Below are positions 44,047 through 55,326 of a stretch of DNA of 64,000 nucleotides, one piece after another. The stretch's first letter is position 1. Each line of letters begins with the position of its first letter. Below the pieces are notes generated by a model that made no database searches, was not told the DNA's origin, and saw nothing but the letters and a program-made list of their open reading frames with translations. A program made the translations under genes and the position numbers. The DNA comes from Tetracentron sinense. Taxonomy: Eukaryota > Streptophyta > Magnoliopsida > Trochodendrales > Trochodendraceae. The stretch is from positions 11,582,416 through 11,646,415 of the forward strand of contig CM026564.1 of assembly GCA_015143295.1 (NCBI GenBank), given 5' to 3'.

Positions 44047-45120
44047 TCAAGTAACTTCAAGATACTTTCCCCCCGATACCCAAACAGTTTTGGATGGTAC
44101 CCAAAGTGATCTGGGTTGTGGTTTGGGAGGATTAGTTCCCTTGGGAACCCATATCAATCTTGGTCCTTTATGGTTAGTTTTTGAAATAGAAGATGTTCCT
44201 TTTGGAACCCAAACTTTTCTAATTATTTTACCATTGTAAAACGAGGTGGATGGTGGAGTTTGGTGACTACTTAATTTTGTAAAGAAGTTTTGATAGTCTT
44301 TTTGTTTTGTAAAAGTATTATAGCCAAGTCCAGCCTTGTTAAAAACACATCTTTGCTGTCCTAAAAGTCTTTCTAGGTTCTTTTGACCATTTGTGAATGT
44401 GAGGACAGTATTGGCCAAATCATTGACTTTAACTTTTAACTCATCACATTCACATGGTGAGTTATGAGGAGCATTTTCAATATCATTTAATTTCTTACTT
44501 AATTCCTCATTCTTAATGGCTAACACACTCTTTTCTTTTTGTAGATTTTCACATGATTGTGAGAGAGTGTGGATTTCCCTTTTAAAGGATTTATTTAATT
44601 TAACTATTCTACCAAATTCAATATAAAGTTCATCAAATGCTTCTCTTATTTCATCATATGAGAGAGAATCATTTGGGGAAGAAGTTACCTCATCCTCATT
44701 TGCCATGAGGCACAAATTTGCCACTTCTTCATCACTTGAATCTCCTGATTTGATTCCCTCTGAGTCATCCTAAGTTGCCATCATAGCCTTCTTCTTGTAC
44801 TTTTGGATTTTCTTGAGTTGAAGTTCTTCTTATGCATGAGGAACCTTTTGAACCTTCTTGCCATTAAAGCTATATCTTCATCATCACTGCTGGTTTCCTC
44901 ATCACTAATTTCAACTTGAGTAGACTTGAGAGCCAGCCCTTTCTTGGTTTTAGGTTCATCAGGCATTTGATCCTTCATTATGACTTCATGAGTCATAAGA
45001 GATCCCAGCAGCTCATCCATAGGAAGTTTGGTGAGGTCCTTAGCTTCTTGGCTTGCTGTTACTTTTGAAGTCCATTCCTTGGGCAATGATCATAAAATCT
45101 TTCTCACATTTTCTGCATTA
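44047..45120 (-). pseudogene. gag (C-terminal part) of the Sirevirus
   Basis: On the minus strand the sequence starts within gag at NAENVRKIL followed by a stop and LPKEWTSKVTA (45086-45118). MDELLGSLMTHEVIMK and an acidic stretch with ISDEETSSDDED come next. The expected zinc knuckle is absent: KSKST runs almost straight into YKKKAMMAT in another frame, indicating a deletion near 44800. The second part (44047-44724) is a coiled coil leading to the protease. The N-terminal half of gag, the leader and the PBS are lost at the junction at 45121. Confidence 0.85.
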
Positions 45121-46207
45121 GAATACACTCCGGTTCCAACTGACTAGGTTCCATAGAAAATCCATGCGAAAAAAACTCGGCAAGACAAATGAGTGAGTAG
45201 AACCGATATCAATCAACACTCTAGCCAAACATTCATTGACTAATAGGGTTCTTGAAATTTTAATTAGCTAAGTCAATCCATGCATCACATCATATATATA
45301 GGTAGATAGATATATATAGCTCGCCACATATGTACACAAAGAATAAAGCATAACCTGACAATCGTGGACAATCGAATACTTTAAAAGCGTGCCTTGCACT
45401 ACATCGTCAGATGCAAGTGCATCACCCTCTGTTAAGGTAAAAACTCACCCTTGGTTCGTCTGGCGAGACGGAGTTGTAGGCCAGATAGGCTGGGATGATG
45501 CCTGGTGTGATCCTGCTGGGCGTGCTGGGGGCCTAATCCCCTGAGACTAGCCCGGCAAATGTTTACTAGGGCAATCCCTGATCACATGGCCCTGGCGGCC
45601 GCAGTGAAAACATCCACTCGATGCTCTTCGGCAATCTCCTGCCGGGTGCCTTTAGCTGCATAAACTGCGGACCTCGTGTGTATAGGTCGGAGGGGCCGGA
45701 TGAGGAGCGTACCTCACCACCTAAGGTGCTACTGGTCGTGGAGCTGGAAGAGCCTGAGGTCGTGGCACCTGAGGCATGTACGACCGTGGAACTTGAGGTG
45801 CATAAGATGGCCTCATCTGTGGTGATGGCCACACATACTGAGGTGGTACTGGCCATGTGTACTGATAAGGGCCGGTCCGAGCCCGCCTCTCTAGAGGTGC
45901 TGAACTGCTAGGTTGGCCTCTCGCCAAATCTCTCTTCTTGGACACGGCCTCCGAATTGGCCTCGATCAACATGGCCTTATCCACTATATCCGGATAAGTA
46001 GTGTGCCTGAAAGCTGAGACTCTCTCCATAACAACATCCTTGAGCCCTTGCCCAAACCTCCTCGCCTTCATTGCCTCAGTGGCAACCATGTGAGGCGCAA
46101 ATCTAGAGAGCTCCAAGAACTTAGCCTCATAAGCGGCCACAGTCATCGAACCTTGCTCTAGGTTGATGAACTTTCTTTCTTTCTTTTCCCGTGGTCCAAC
46201 TGGAAAG
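45121..46207 (-). pseudogene. Duplicate of the chromovirus gag-protease segment inside the Sirevirus
   Basis: This 1.09-kb block is near-identical to 35303-36378, from CTCCGGTTCCAACT through the protease start, the 141-bp interruption, the zinc knuckle (here intact, CFHCGRQGHVIRDC) and the capsid piece, up to the GAAAG flank at 46203-46207. It is followed by an LTR in the same way as the original. It is therefore chromoviral DNA that lies between the Sirevirus gag and an LTR, where the Sirevirus leader should be. A tandem duplication or unequal exchange is the simplest source. Confidence 0.92.
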
Positions 46208-47704
46208 TGTTGGCCAGGAAATGACCCTAAAAGGGGGGGTGAATAGGGTCTAAGGCAGATTTTAAAAATTAAAATTATGAACTACAAGTTCAAAGAGCGG
46301 AATAGAGTATAATATGCAAAAAGATAAAACAATGGAATATTAAAAGAGAGAGAAGAGATTAGAAGAGTGCAAACTCAAGATTTGTTTTCAGGGTTCAGCA
46401 AACAGCCTACTCCTCGCCTCAGCTTCCAGTTAGAGGATTCACCACGGTTCCTTAATCGTACAGGCTCCTTCACAGGTGGAGTCCAAACCTTTACAATCTC
46501 TCTTTACAGGTCGAGATATCACCTTTCAAGCTATCCTTTAGGCCAAGCTGAAACCTATTAAGAGAACAATCCTCTCTTGGTATTGCTGAAGCAACAGCTT
46601 TAGCGCAAGAATCCTGGATTCTTGACTAATCTCAATAAATAGGTTTTGGATTGAAAATCTGAATAGAAGGCTCCTTAAATGAGCTGGATAAGAGTGAAAT
46701 AAAAACTCTAATAAAGTCTCTTAAAACTGTGAATTGAATGAGCTCAAGAGAAACTTTTTGGGGATTTTCTAAGTATGAGAGTAATTGAAAATCAATAGCA
46801 ATGAATGAGGGATCAATATGAGTTATTGCAGTGATCAAGAGTTGATATTCATTCATAAATGAACTCCTTTTATAGCATTTTATCCAATAGAGCCATTGGG
46901 GCATCATTAAATGCTTTTAGATCCGTTGCAAACTAGCCGTTACAGAGGATTTTCTATTTCAGACATGATTTCGTCGACGAAGTGGAGTTCCCACTTGAGT
47001 TCGTCGCCGAATTCAAAAGATAGAAAAGAATTCAAAAAAATAGTGTAATGACTTTGTCGCCGAATTTAACCCAACCAAAGAGTTCGTTGACGAATTCATG
47101 AGACAGGATAGAGTTTTTAAAAATTTTGTCATGACTTCGTCGCCGAATTCAATCTATCCAGATAATTCGTCGACGAATTCAGAGTAAAAAATCTGAATTC
47201 AGTCTAGGATCAGACCAAAGGGATGTGATTGATTTCCTAGGTCAATTAGTTATCTTTTTATCATATTTTTATGATTCATTAGGGCCTTAAATTGATTTCA
47301 AAGGATGTCCTTGGCTCCTATGGTCAATCTATTGTTATTGAGCTTATTCACTTCACCTTTCTTTTGAGGACTTTTTACATAAGTCCTATACATTCTCAGA
47401 ATAATACATTTAGAATAATGAGAGATGATCTTGGCTTGACTTTGGTCTTGTGATTTTGCCTTTTGTCTTCAATAGTCTTGTCTTGGACTAAGGTCTCTTT
47501 CTTGAATCTTCATCTTGTATTGAGTTGAACTTTCTCTTGGGTAATTTCCATCCTTTAATTTTCATGATTGGAGTGCTATCAACTTATGTAATCTGAAATG
47601 TTCACGCATTAAAACGGGTTTATTAGTACCAAATATTTCATTATATTATTATGTTATTATCAAAATTATTAGGGGTACTTATGGTTGTAACCCTGAGGCT
47701 AACA
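46208..47704 (-). mobile_element. Sirevirus LTR, right copy (probably a solo LTR)
   Basis: It is 1497 bp and flanked by GAAAG on both sides (46203-46207 and 47705-47709). It has chromoviral gag on both sides too, the signature of a solo LTR in the same target site. The palindrome array is at 46970-47177 with the 30-53-30-53-30 spacing and better-kept sites than the left copy. A TATA box CTATAAAAGG is at 46866-46875. Confidence 0.88.
46970..47177 (-). promoter_or_regulatory. Six-palindrome array in the right Sirevirus LTR
   Basis: Sites start at 46970, 47000, 47053, 47083, 47136 and 47166. Two are the perfect TTCGTCGACGAA (46970 and 47166). Three have TCGCCGAA as the right half. The lower end lies 94 bp from the TATA box at 46866-46875, as in the other LTR. 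Confidence 0.9.
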
Positions 47705-47709
47705 GAAAG

Positions 47710-48167
47710 TACTTTTTGTAAAAAGTATCCTTGAACTCCTCCCAAGTCCAAGGTTGACCCTGCATAGTCAACTCTCTAGTCCTCAAGGCAGACAACCATC
47801 AATGGTGTGCCTCACCCTCTAGCATGAAGACTTACCATGCCACTTTCTCTTCCTCTGTAGGAGAGAGAACCGCAAATATCTTCTCTAATTGGAGGATCCA
47901 AGCCTCCGCAGCAAGAGGGTCCACACTCCCATGGAATGATGGAGGCCTCAATCTCCTGAATGCCTCAACTCCAGCTGTACGATGTACTGGAGCTGTGGGC
48001 GGTGGAGTAGGTGCCACCGACGATGGTATAGCCTGCCTAGCCGCCAGTATGGCAAGTGTCTCAGCAATAGAGCCTAAGACCTGAGAGAGGTCCGGCTACT
48101 CATCCTCATCTCATGAAGAAGAGGAAGCTCTAGTGTGTAGCCCACGACCCCGTGTGCCCCGCCTCAT
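47710..48167 (-). pseudogene. gag N-terminal part of the chromovirus
   Basis: The ATG at 48167 opens MRRGTRGRGLHTRASSSS, an Arg-rich start. After two stops the frame continues with RLRPPSFHGSVDPLAAEAWI and FAVLSPTEEEKVAW, the typical start of the Ty3 capsid domain (47832-48017). The tail reads WTWEEFKDTFYKKYF up to the Sirevirus insertion point at 47709. It continues in frame at 36378. Confidence 0.88.
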
Positions 48168-48509
48168 GACTAAAGTCTTGAGAACAAGAGCACCACATGA
48201 GTCTAACTTGAAACCACAATTTATCGCATTTTCATTTCACAATGATTCAAGTGGCATTATTTGTATAGTATAATACTAATATACATCGCATCAAGTCATC
48301 AGAGTATTTATGATATTATACTTTGGTGTTCTAGCATTCCTAAAACCCGTACTTGGTTGAGACAACCATTTAGACTAAGACTAAAGTTTAGTCTTACACT
48401 AGGAATCATGACTCGCTTCCGACTTACTTCCTTCTTAACTTGCTTCCCAACATATGCTATTGTCAAGTTGTGGTACAAGATTCTAAGTGACCCTAAAGAC
48501 CTAAAGCCT
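48168..48509 (-). other. Leader of the chromovirus
   Basis: About 340 bp lie between the PBS and the gag ATG. The stretch is AT-rich with no coding signal. The plus-strand frame at 48261-48518 has no similarity to known proteins. Confidence 0.6.
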
Positions 48510-48523
48510 AAGCTCTGATACTA
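48510..48523 (-). promoter_or_regulatory. Primer binding site of the chromovirus, initiator-Met tRNA type
   Basis: The minus strand reads TAGTATCAGAGCTT from 48523, four bases after the LTR end. It matches the TGGTATCAGAGC class with one mismatch. Confidence 0.85.
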
Positions 48524-48527
48524 CTTC

Positions 48528-50131
48528 TCTCACGACCCAAAACCCACCCTAGGAGTTAGAGTGAATCTTGGACGATTAATCATGACGTACATGATTTGCT
48601 TGACTAACAACCTGCAGCAATACGTGGAGCATATACAAAGAGGACAAAATAATGGGAGCATAACTACAAGCATAACGGAAGTCTAACCAAAACCTCTATG
48701 TGTATATATACATGATCCAAGTTGCACAAAATATAATCATAAAAAAAAGTGCGGACAGGCCCGCCAAAATACATCAATCCAATCTCTCAAGCTAACTCCC
48801 ACAGCAATCACTCAGAATCTACCACCTAGTAGTAGCCCTCGACCTGAGGTTCTTCCACAGGTTCCTCAACGTACTCGTCCTCCACCCATGGGCCAGGAGC
48901 ACAGATGTCGAATGGAGCAGCGGCTCCCTCAGTACCTGTCGACATAAACGTACGGCTGAGCATGGAATACTCAGCGTGTACCTAATACTAACCAACAGTC
49001 ATAGCATAACAACAGCAATATATACAAGTAGGAAGCAATTCATATGATAACAGGAAAGTAAAGCAGTTTATAGTCATGCTTGCATCACATAAAAGCCGAT
49101 AAAACTCTTGAAATCATCGTGCACTTGACTTGACTTAAAATACTCGTTTCGTGCTTGAAAACTTGTCATGTCTGTCTTGCTTGATCTTGTCGAGCATGTC
49201 ATGTCATGCGTGTCATGCGTGCCTGCTTGGAATTTAATATGCTCATGTACTTGTGAGATGCACCTGAGAGGGAAGGGAGGCCCTTCGTTAATGAGATGCA
49301 CTTGAGAGGGAAGGGAGGCCCTTCTTTCATGATATGCACTTGTGTGTGAGGGGAGACCCCTCATGGGATGGAGGGAAGTGGAAACCTCCTCCTATGAAAT
49401 GCTTGTTCTTGTCCTCTTGTCAAAAGTGAGGTAAAACATATCGTAAGATATGTCCCACCTCTAACATCCTTATTCTTGAAAATCATCGGTAAACCATGTC
49501 ATGCATGCCGTGCTCATGGAATCGTGTGCATACTTTCATTTGAAATTAAATATGACATTTATGTATTTCAACAATACATAGCATATCAATAATTTGAGCA
49601 AATAATTATTCATGCCATTTAGGGAAAGCAAGTAATCACACTATCATAAACCCTAGCAATTCCATAAGCTTTTAAGAATTGCATTTCTTAAGTTACAACT
49701 CATTTCCTTCACCTTGGCATTGCATCAAACATGTAGTGCATACGTTATTTGTCATTACCTAAATCTTACTTTTCTAAATGGGTTAAGCTCATGGCGCACA
49801 TGTGTGTTTATTATTGATACAATACCCTTCCCATTTCATTCATCACATCACGTTCATATGGCATTCATCGCCCAACATCCATCCACATACCACATCCATT
49901 TATCTTCCATTAGGTTCATACATTAGGTAAAATAAAGAAGAAGGGTATGAACTAGGAGGGTAGCAAAAGGTACCGACCTTGAAGAAGCGAGGAAAACCCT
50001 CCAACACGTGCGTGGAGTCGCTGCCCTAGCTTGGAGAACATGCTCCTCACGAGCTTTAGGCGAGTACTTGATGAAATCCGATCTTGTGATGATCTAGGGT
50101 CTTCAAACCCGTTTGATTCCTTCCCAAATGG
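48528..50131 (-). mobile_element. Chromoviral 5' LTR, right copy, truncated
   Basis: On the plus strand it begins TCTCACGACCC (TGTCA mutated to TCTCA) next to the PBS and matches the outer left LTR piece 21992-23407. It then continues 150 bp further than that piece, with GCCCTAGCTTGGAG and GATCTAGGGTCTTC, to TTTGATTCCTTCCCAAATGG at 50110-50131, where similarity ends. The LTR start region with the palindrome array (kept at 31429-32023) is missing here. A GGGAAGGGAGGCCCTTC repeat of about 40 bp sits at 49250-49345. Confidence 0.88.
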
Positions 50132-51398
50132 TAATAATAATAATTATCATAGCAATCATCTCAAGTCCAGTAGGGAAAACGGAGGTGTTGGACGAAGACA
50201 CCCATCCTATCAAGCCTTAAGAGAAACTAAGGAAAAATCCATCCCCAATACTTTCTTCCTGACTGTCAGCCAAGGAAGTAATCCATGCTTCACTGGAATA
50301 GGTAATGGGGGGAAACAACCACACCCATTCCCACGGGGAGGTAACAATCCATACCATTCACCCTTCATGAAGCAGATCCTCTTTCTGGTATCGGTCGTCA
50401 GAAAGGTATACGGGGAGGTACTAATCCATACTATGCCCATTATCATCAAAGAGACATTGAGAGTCAAAAAGGGGCACTAAAGCCATATTGATCATAAAGG
50501 CGTTAAAGCCCAAATTAGCATCCAAAGGCATTAAAGCCCAAAACAGCATCCAAAGGCGTTAAAGCCCAAAACAACATCCAAAGGCGTTGAAGCCTATAAT
50601 CAGAATCAACAGCGTGAGAGTCATATTCAATTATCAAAGGTGCAACGACTATAATCATTATTAACAGTGTAAGAATCAAAATTTCATCAAGAAGTGGAGT
50701 CTTTGGAAGAATCAAAGGCGTAAGAGCCTTATCCATTTCGCCTTTTCACGGAATTATGTTAATAAAATCTCAAAGGAGGATTTTCAACACTTAATATATC
50801 TGTGATATATCGGAATATCTATTGAGCCACGTGTCATTATTTTATTGAATTATGAACAAAACTCTTAAATTTAAATCTCATAAATTACATTTTTCATAAA
50901 CCATAACCAATAGCCCCCAAAATTATTTTTTTTGGGTAATAGGTCCTTTGTGGTCATAAAATTCATTAATATAGCATTCCAATAAGGGAAATGCTATTAA
51001 GACTTTCTAGGGTGGACCACCCCGAGACCGTTCCCAACAACACAAAGAAACAAAAAAAAAAAACAGTGCACGTGCGCGCCTTTCCTTCTTGGCACATGTC
51101 TATTTTAACACCCATTAATTGTGGTTAAGATTCACTCACCCCTAGGATTTATACATCTACCTTTAGTTTTTAGAGAAAAAAATTAAATTTTGAGTTAATA
51201 AATCTAAACTATGGTTAAAGAGGGTCAAAAGGGACACATTGATGCCTAAAGTATCAACCCCTTTATATTATACATATTTAAAAAAAAATTGGGGGGGCAC
51301 TATATACAAAATTAAGGTATTATGTATTTTATTTTTTTTCAAAATATACCTATTATCTAATTGATTTTTAAAAAAAATTGGGGGTGCCATGGCCCTCC
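50132..51398. other. Unassigned AT-rich sequence between two retroelements
   Basis: No gene is recognised. The frame at 50031-50480 starts inside the LTR and is rich in Asn, Gly and Ser, without similarity that I recognise. A 28-bp repeat lies at 50496-50600. From 50780 on the sequence is AT-rich with A runs (51050-51063, 51270-51285). The copia element that follows was inserted at 51398. Confidence 0.5.
50496..50607. repeat. 28-bp tandem repeat, four units
   Basis: AAAGGCGTTAAAGCCCAAAA-type units start at 50496, 50524, 50552 and 50580, exactly 28 bp apart. A looser AAAGGTGC or AAAGGCGTAAGAGCC motif recurs further on, near 50636 and 50714. Confidence 0.85.
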
Positions 51399-53570
51399 TG
51401 TTAGACATGTATGCCCACAAAGCCATTCCGGAATTGTATTTATCTATTTTTAAATCAATAAATGCATATTTTACATTCACACATTGTCTTCTACATTGGG
51501 TAATATATTGAAAGTATCTCATTGGATGAGACTACTTTGTCCCTTAGGTAACTTTGTACGAAAACCATCTAATTAGTTGATAACTGATTGCTAAGGAGAT
51601 ATGGTTTTTCCGGTTCCTTGTAGACCTAAAATTGTTCTAAGTTAATCAGGATGCATCTGGACAATGTATTCCTAATAACTTACACATTGTTAGTTCCATA
51701 TGATGGAGTGATGAATCTCAATCACTGAGAGAAGGGTCTCTTGACTAAGATGTAGATATAAGTAAGAAGTACTTATATTGCAACTGGATCACTCAGTGGA
51801 TACCCTTAGACATATACTGTCTTTATATTTAGGGTAATCCATTTGACAGATTGTCCTTCACCTGAGAGGTCGACATCTTCTCTAGTATTTGCCTATGTAG
51901 CTTTGATGTAGTCAATCGTCAATGTCCAACACACTGGGTTATGTACGTTGTACTAGAAGAAGTATGTGTACGCTCAACAAGGATTCTACTACTCTTACAG
52001 AGAAAATAATATTGAATTGATACTTGTCAAAACCGGACTTGAAAAACCCAGCACTGGTATTTATCGATGAAATGATTTTATTGAGGAATTCATTTTCTGT
52101 ATAAAAGAAATGAAATTATTATTATTATTTCTTTTAAAGAATTTTTAAAATGTTTTGCAAGTCCAAGTTTGACTAAAAATATTAAAGAGAATGGGTTCTC
52201 AATATAAGCCAGGGATTAAAGATAGTATTAGATATTGTCCCGTAAGCTTATAACAATATTGGAAGTGGAGGGACTGATCTGTAAACTAATCTTGAGATAG
52301 AAATACCTGCAAGTAATTCTCTATTTTCTGGGGGTTAATCACATTGTGTTAATGGACATTAATTGTGATTGGTGGAAGTCCAGAGATATAGATAACATTC
52401 TATTATCTTAATGGAGTGTAGAAAAGGTGTTTCCTAGTAACAATGTTTTAACCAAAAGGTTGAGTACTTGGTCCCACAACCGGAAATAGGAGATCCCTTT
52501 AGATCCCACACACAAGGACTTTCTTAAAGTATTTAATTTAATGATTTATTAAATGAATTTATTTCTCTAAGAAATCACTCTATGGTATAGTGAAGCTCTA
52601 AAAGGTGGAATCACATTAGATGTGAAAGACCAAATGGGTAGGACCCATTGGGGAATATTTTAAAAGAATATTAAAAGTGACCAAAGGGTTAAGAACTCAT
52701 GATGTGGCGTGTTGGGGTGGGACCCACCTAGGGTGGGACGCCCACTCCATGGAGATTACTTTATTGTTAATCATAAATTAGTTTCTAATTAATTAAACAC
52801 CTTATAAGATAAGGTTAGTTAGTTAGTTAGTTACTAATTAAAGATTCCTTGTTGGACAAGGATTCTTCTAGTTTCTTACTAATCAAGGAATCCTAATTGG
52901 ATTAGGATAAAGATATGATTAGTTAGTTACTAAAAGATAAGATTAGTTTCTACTTTTGATTATTCCTAATTAATTATGGAGAAACCAAATAGGAAACTAA
53001 TTTGAGGAATTCTAAATTGATTAGAAAGTGGAAACTTGGGTTGCAACCAACCCAAGGTAGCCAATTTAAAGAGAGGACGTCCAAGGCTTTGGGACATTAT
53101 TATTTTTCCAGAAATTTCCAGATTTGGAAATCTCTCTTCTCTCCTCAATCTCACGCCCCTCTCTCCCTATCCTTGTGGTGTACGGTCTAGCCCCTTTGCC
53201 CCCTTTTCTTCTTGTGTTCTTAGTTTTTGAAGATTAAGAAGAGGATCAAGAAAGGTTCTTTATAATAAAAAATTGGATCTTTTATTCAAGATCCTAGAGC
53301 TGGATATTTGGAAGGGCCATTAGCTTCCATTAAAGAAAGCTTTAAAAAAAAAAGAAAGTCCGTGTGGATTGCGAAGGAGACTTGGCACTTGTGATGTTTT
53401 GTCGGTATTGATTTTATCATGGATTTGACTTAACAATTTTAAAGTCGCAAAGGTATTGTGATTTTTACTCTCATTGAATAAAATCAATTAAAATCTTAGT
53501 CAGATCTTGGGATTCGATGTATGCCCCCCCAAGAACTGTTTTTCTAAAATTAAAAAGAGGCATACTTTCA
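51399..53570 (+). mobile_element. 5' LTR of the plus-strand copia element
   Basis: It is 2172 bp, from TGTTAGACATG to CATACTTTCA. TTAGTTAG runs occur at 52820-52840 and a purine-rich TTTAAAGAGAGG at 53066-53076. It is complete relative to the 3' copy. No gene is present; small frames near 53000-53230 are in the U3/R zone. Confidence 0.9.
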
Positions 53571-53571
53571 G

Positions 53572-53584
53572 TGGTATCAGAGCT
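53572..53584 (+). promoter_or_regulatory. Primer binding site, initiator-Met tRNA
   Basis: TGGTATCAGAGCT lies one base after the LTR end. It is the standard PBS of copia elements. Confidence 0.95.
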
Positions 53585-55326
53585 TAGGCTATGCTTCTCT
53601 TTGATTTTATTGCTTAATCAAGATTTATAAATATAAATCATACTTCCACTTTAAATTTCGGGTGACCTAGTGATGAATCTTTTAGATTTTTGATCACTTC
53701 TTGATTATTAGATAATCATTAGTAGGGCTAAGGGGTTCCCCTATTATTATTGAGGGAATAAAAATCAAGCCCCTAGAAATTAGTGTTAGACTAATTTCAA
53801 GTTTGGATGATTCCAAAGCCTCTCGAAATTTAGTAGGGACAAATATTTAATGATATCTAAATCTTGATCATAGCCCTTAAGGATTTAGAGATCCTTATTA
53901 GAAGTAAATTAAATTGTTTAATTTATTCTGAGAGCCCCGGGCTAGCATAAATAATATATAATATATTTATCATGATAAATAAATTATTTTATGTGTTGGA
54001 TGGGTTCCACAAATCATACCTCCTTCTCTTTCTCCTCCCCTCCCCTTTTTCTTATTTTAAGAATAGGGTTGCTGATTTATGGTGGACTAAATCAACCGAA
54101 GGAGATGCCCTGAGAACCATTGCAAGATAGCAAATTGTAGTAGGGCTTTATTTAATTCTCCTGTTGTAATTAAATAAGATTGTATGATTTTTGTGAACCC
54201 ATTGTGAGATTATAATATGAGTATAATTATTATATTATCATTCATGTGATGATTAATAGTATTTCCTTTAGCCCGGAAGTTGTGATAATTGTGATTATCG
54301 CTTTTATGATAATTTAGGATAATTGGATTTTTCTTCTTTTAATGGATTATGTTTAATTATAAATTGTTTATATTTAAACACAATACATTACCAGTACTCT
54401 TTTGGACGTGGAGTTTGTGACCCATGCAGAGATTTTTATGTAAAATATTTGCATACGATATTATTGGATAATCGTATCTGAAAAGACAATAATCGTAGAT
54501 GGATCACTAAACTGACATCCAAATACCCTAAGAATATAAGGATGAGTAGGTTTTGATTACAAGATGAAAATCCTAATGATCAAAACCCCCTGTGAGGGCT
54601 AGTGGGAGTTTATCACTCCTTGATAATCCTATTATCGAAAATTTTCATAATTCATATGATGAATACTTGGATAATGATATGATCATGCCTATTTAATATT
54701 GTTCCCTTCAAGAAAAATATTAAGTGATAATAAATGGGATTAATAATCCTAAGGCCTTCCATTATCAATAAAGACTAGGAATTAATTAGCCTGAGTCTTG
54801 TCTCTCTGATAGGAGTTCAACATAATTCAGTCTAAATTAAACTCTTAGTGCATTATTTCTATTGTAGATAGGATTGTATATGGCCTGATAGGGACTGTCA
54901 ACTAGCATGGGGGCACATCTCTACTTGATCATATGACAACCGAGAATAATGGGTTTCACTTAAACAAGGAAACATGGCGGCTGACACAGTGATAGTCATG
55001 TTGTCCTTGTAGGTTGCAAGAAAATTGGGAATCACTAATTTACATAAGGAGTTATGCATTAGATGCTTAGTGATGGATGGTTACTATCCACCTTGTAGTG
55101 CATGTGTGGTACTATCCTAGCATGGAAGATTACATGTGTGTTATGAGGATCCCAATACTCATCTAGAATAAAAGGTTTATTCCCTAATTTCATATACTGA
55201 AGGGAATGATGAAATTTGAAGAAAGATGAGAGGATCATCAGATTTTAAAATCCCAAAAATCTGATGAATATATGTGTGAAAATAAATGTAATAATTTATT
55301 CTTATTTTATTATGTAGATATAAGCC
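53585..55326 (+). other. 1.7-kb leader of the plus-strand copia element
   Basis: The leader is AT-rich, with no coding signal above noise. It is unusually long for a copia element, in which gag usually starts within a few hundred bases. I see no second element inside it. Confidence 0.6.

Larger units (their letters stand above)
36379..47704 (-). mobile_element. Sirevirus-type Ty1/copia element with env-like ORF, rearranged
   Basis: Two 1497-bp LTRs (36379-37875 and 46208-47704) begin TGTTGGCC and end GGCTAACA on the plus strand. GAAAG lies outside both outer ends (36374-36378 and 47705-47709), a perfect target duplication inside the chromovirus gag. Gene order on the minus strand is gag, protease, integrase, RT, RNase H, env-like, as in the SIRE1/Maximus group. 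The PBS and the start of gag are missing. In their place is a 1.1-kb copy of chromovirus gag-protease (45121-46207). Confidence 0.88.
21992..50131 (-). mobile_element. Chromovirus (Tekay/Del-like) Ty3/gypsy element, minus strand, with nested insertions
   Basis: The right (5') LTR is 48528-50131 (truncated), PBS at 48510-48523, gag start at 48167, and pol ends at 32114 with a chromodomain. The PPT is at 32024-32037. The left (3') LTR is in two pieces, 31418-32023 and 21992-23407, the latter near-identical to 48560-49953. Between the two pieces lie other LTR fragments and an Athila-like remnant (23408-31417). About 150 bp of LTR that should join the pieces are missing, so the split was not a single clean insertion. 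Gag is interrupted by a Sirevirus insertion at 36379-47704. Confidence 0.8.

Noticed and set aside
50031..50480. 149-residue plus-strand frame with Asn- and Gly-rich segments
   Set aside because: It starts inside a chromoviral LTR and crosses its broken end. I see no domain, and the frame looks fortuitous.
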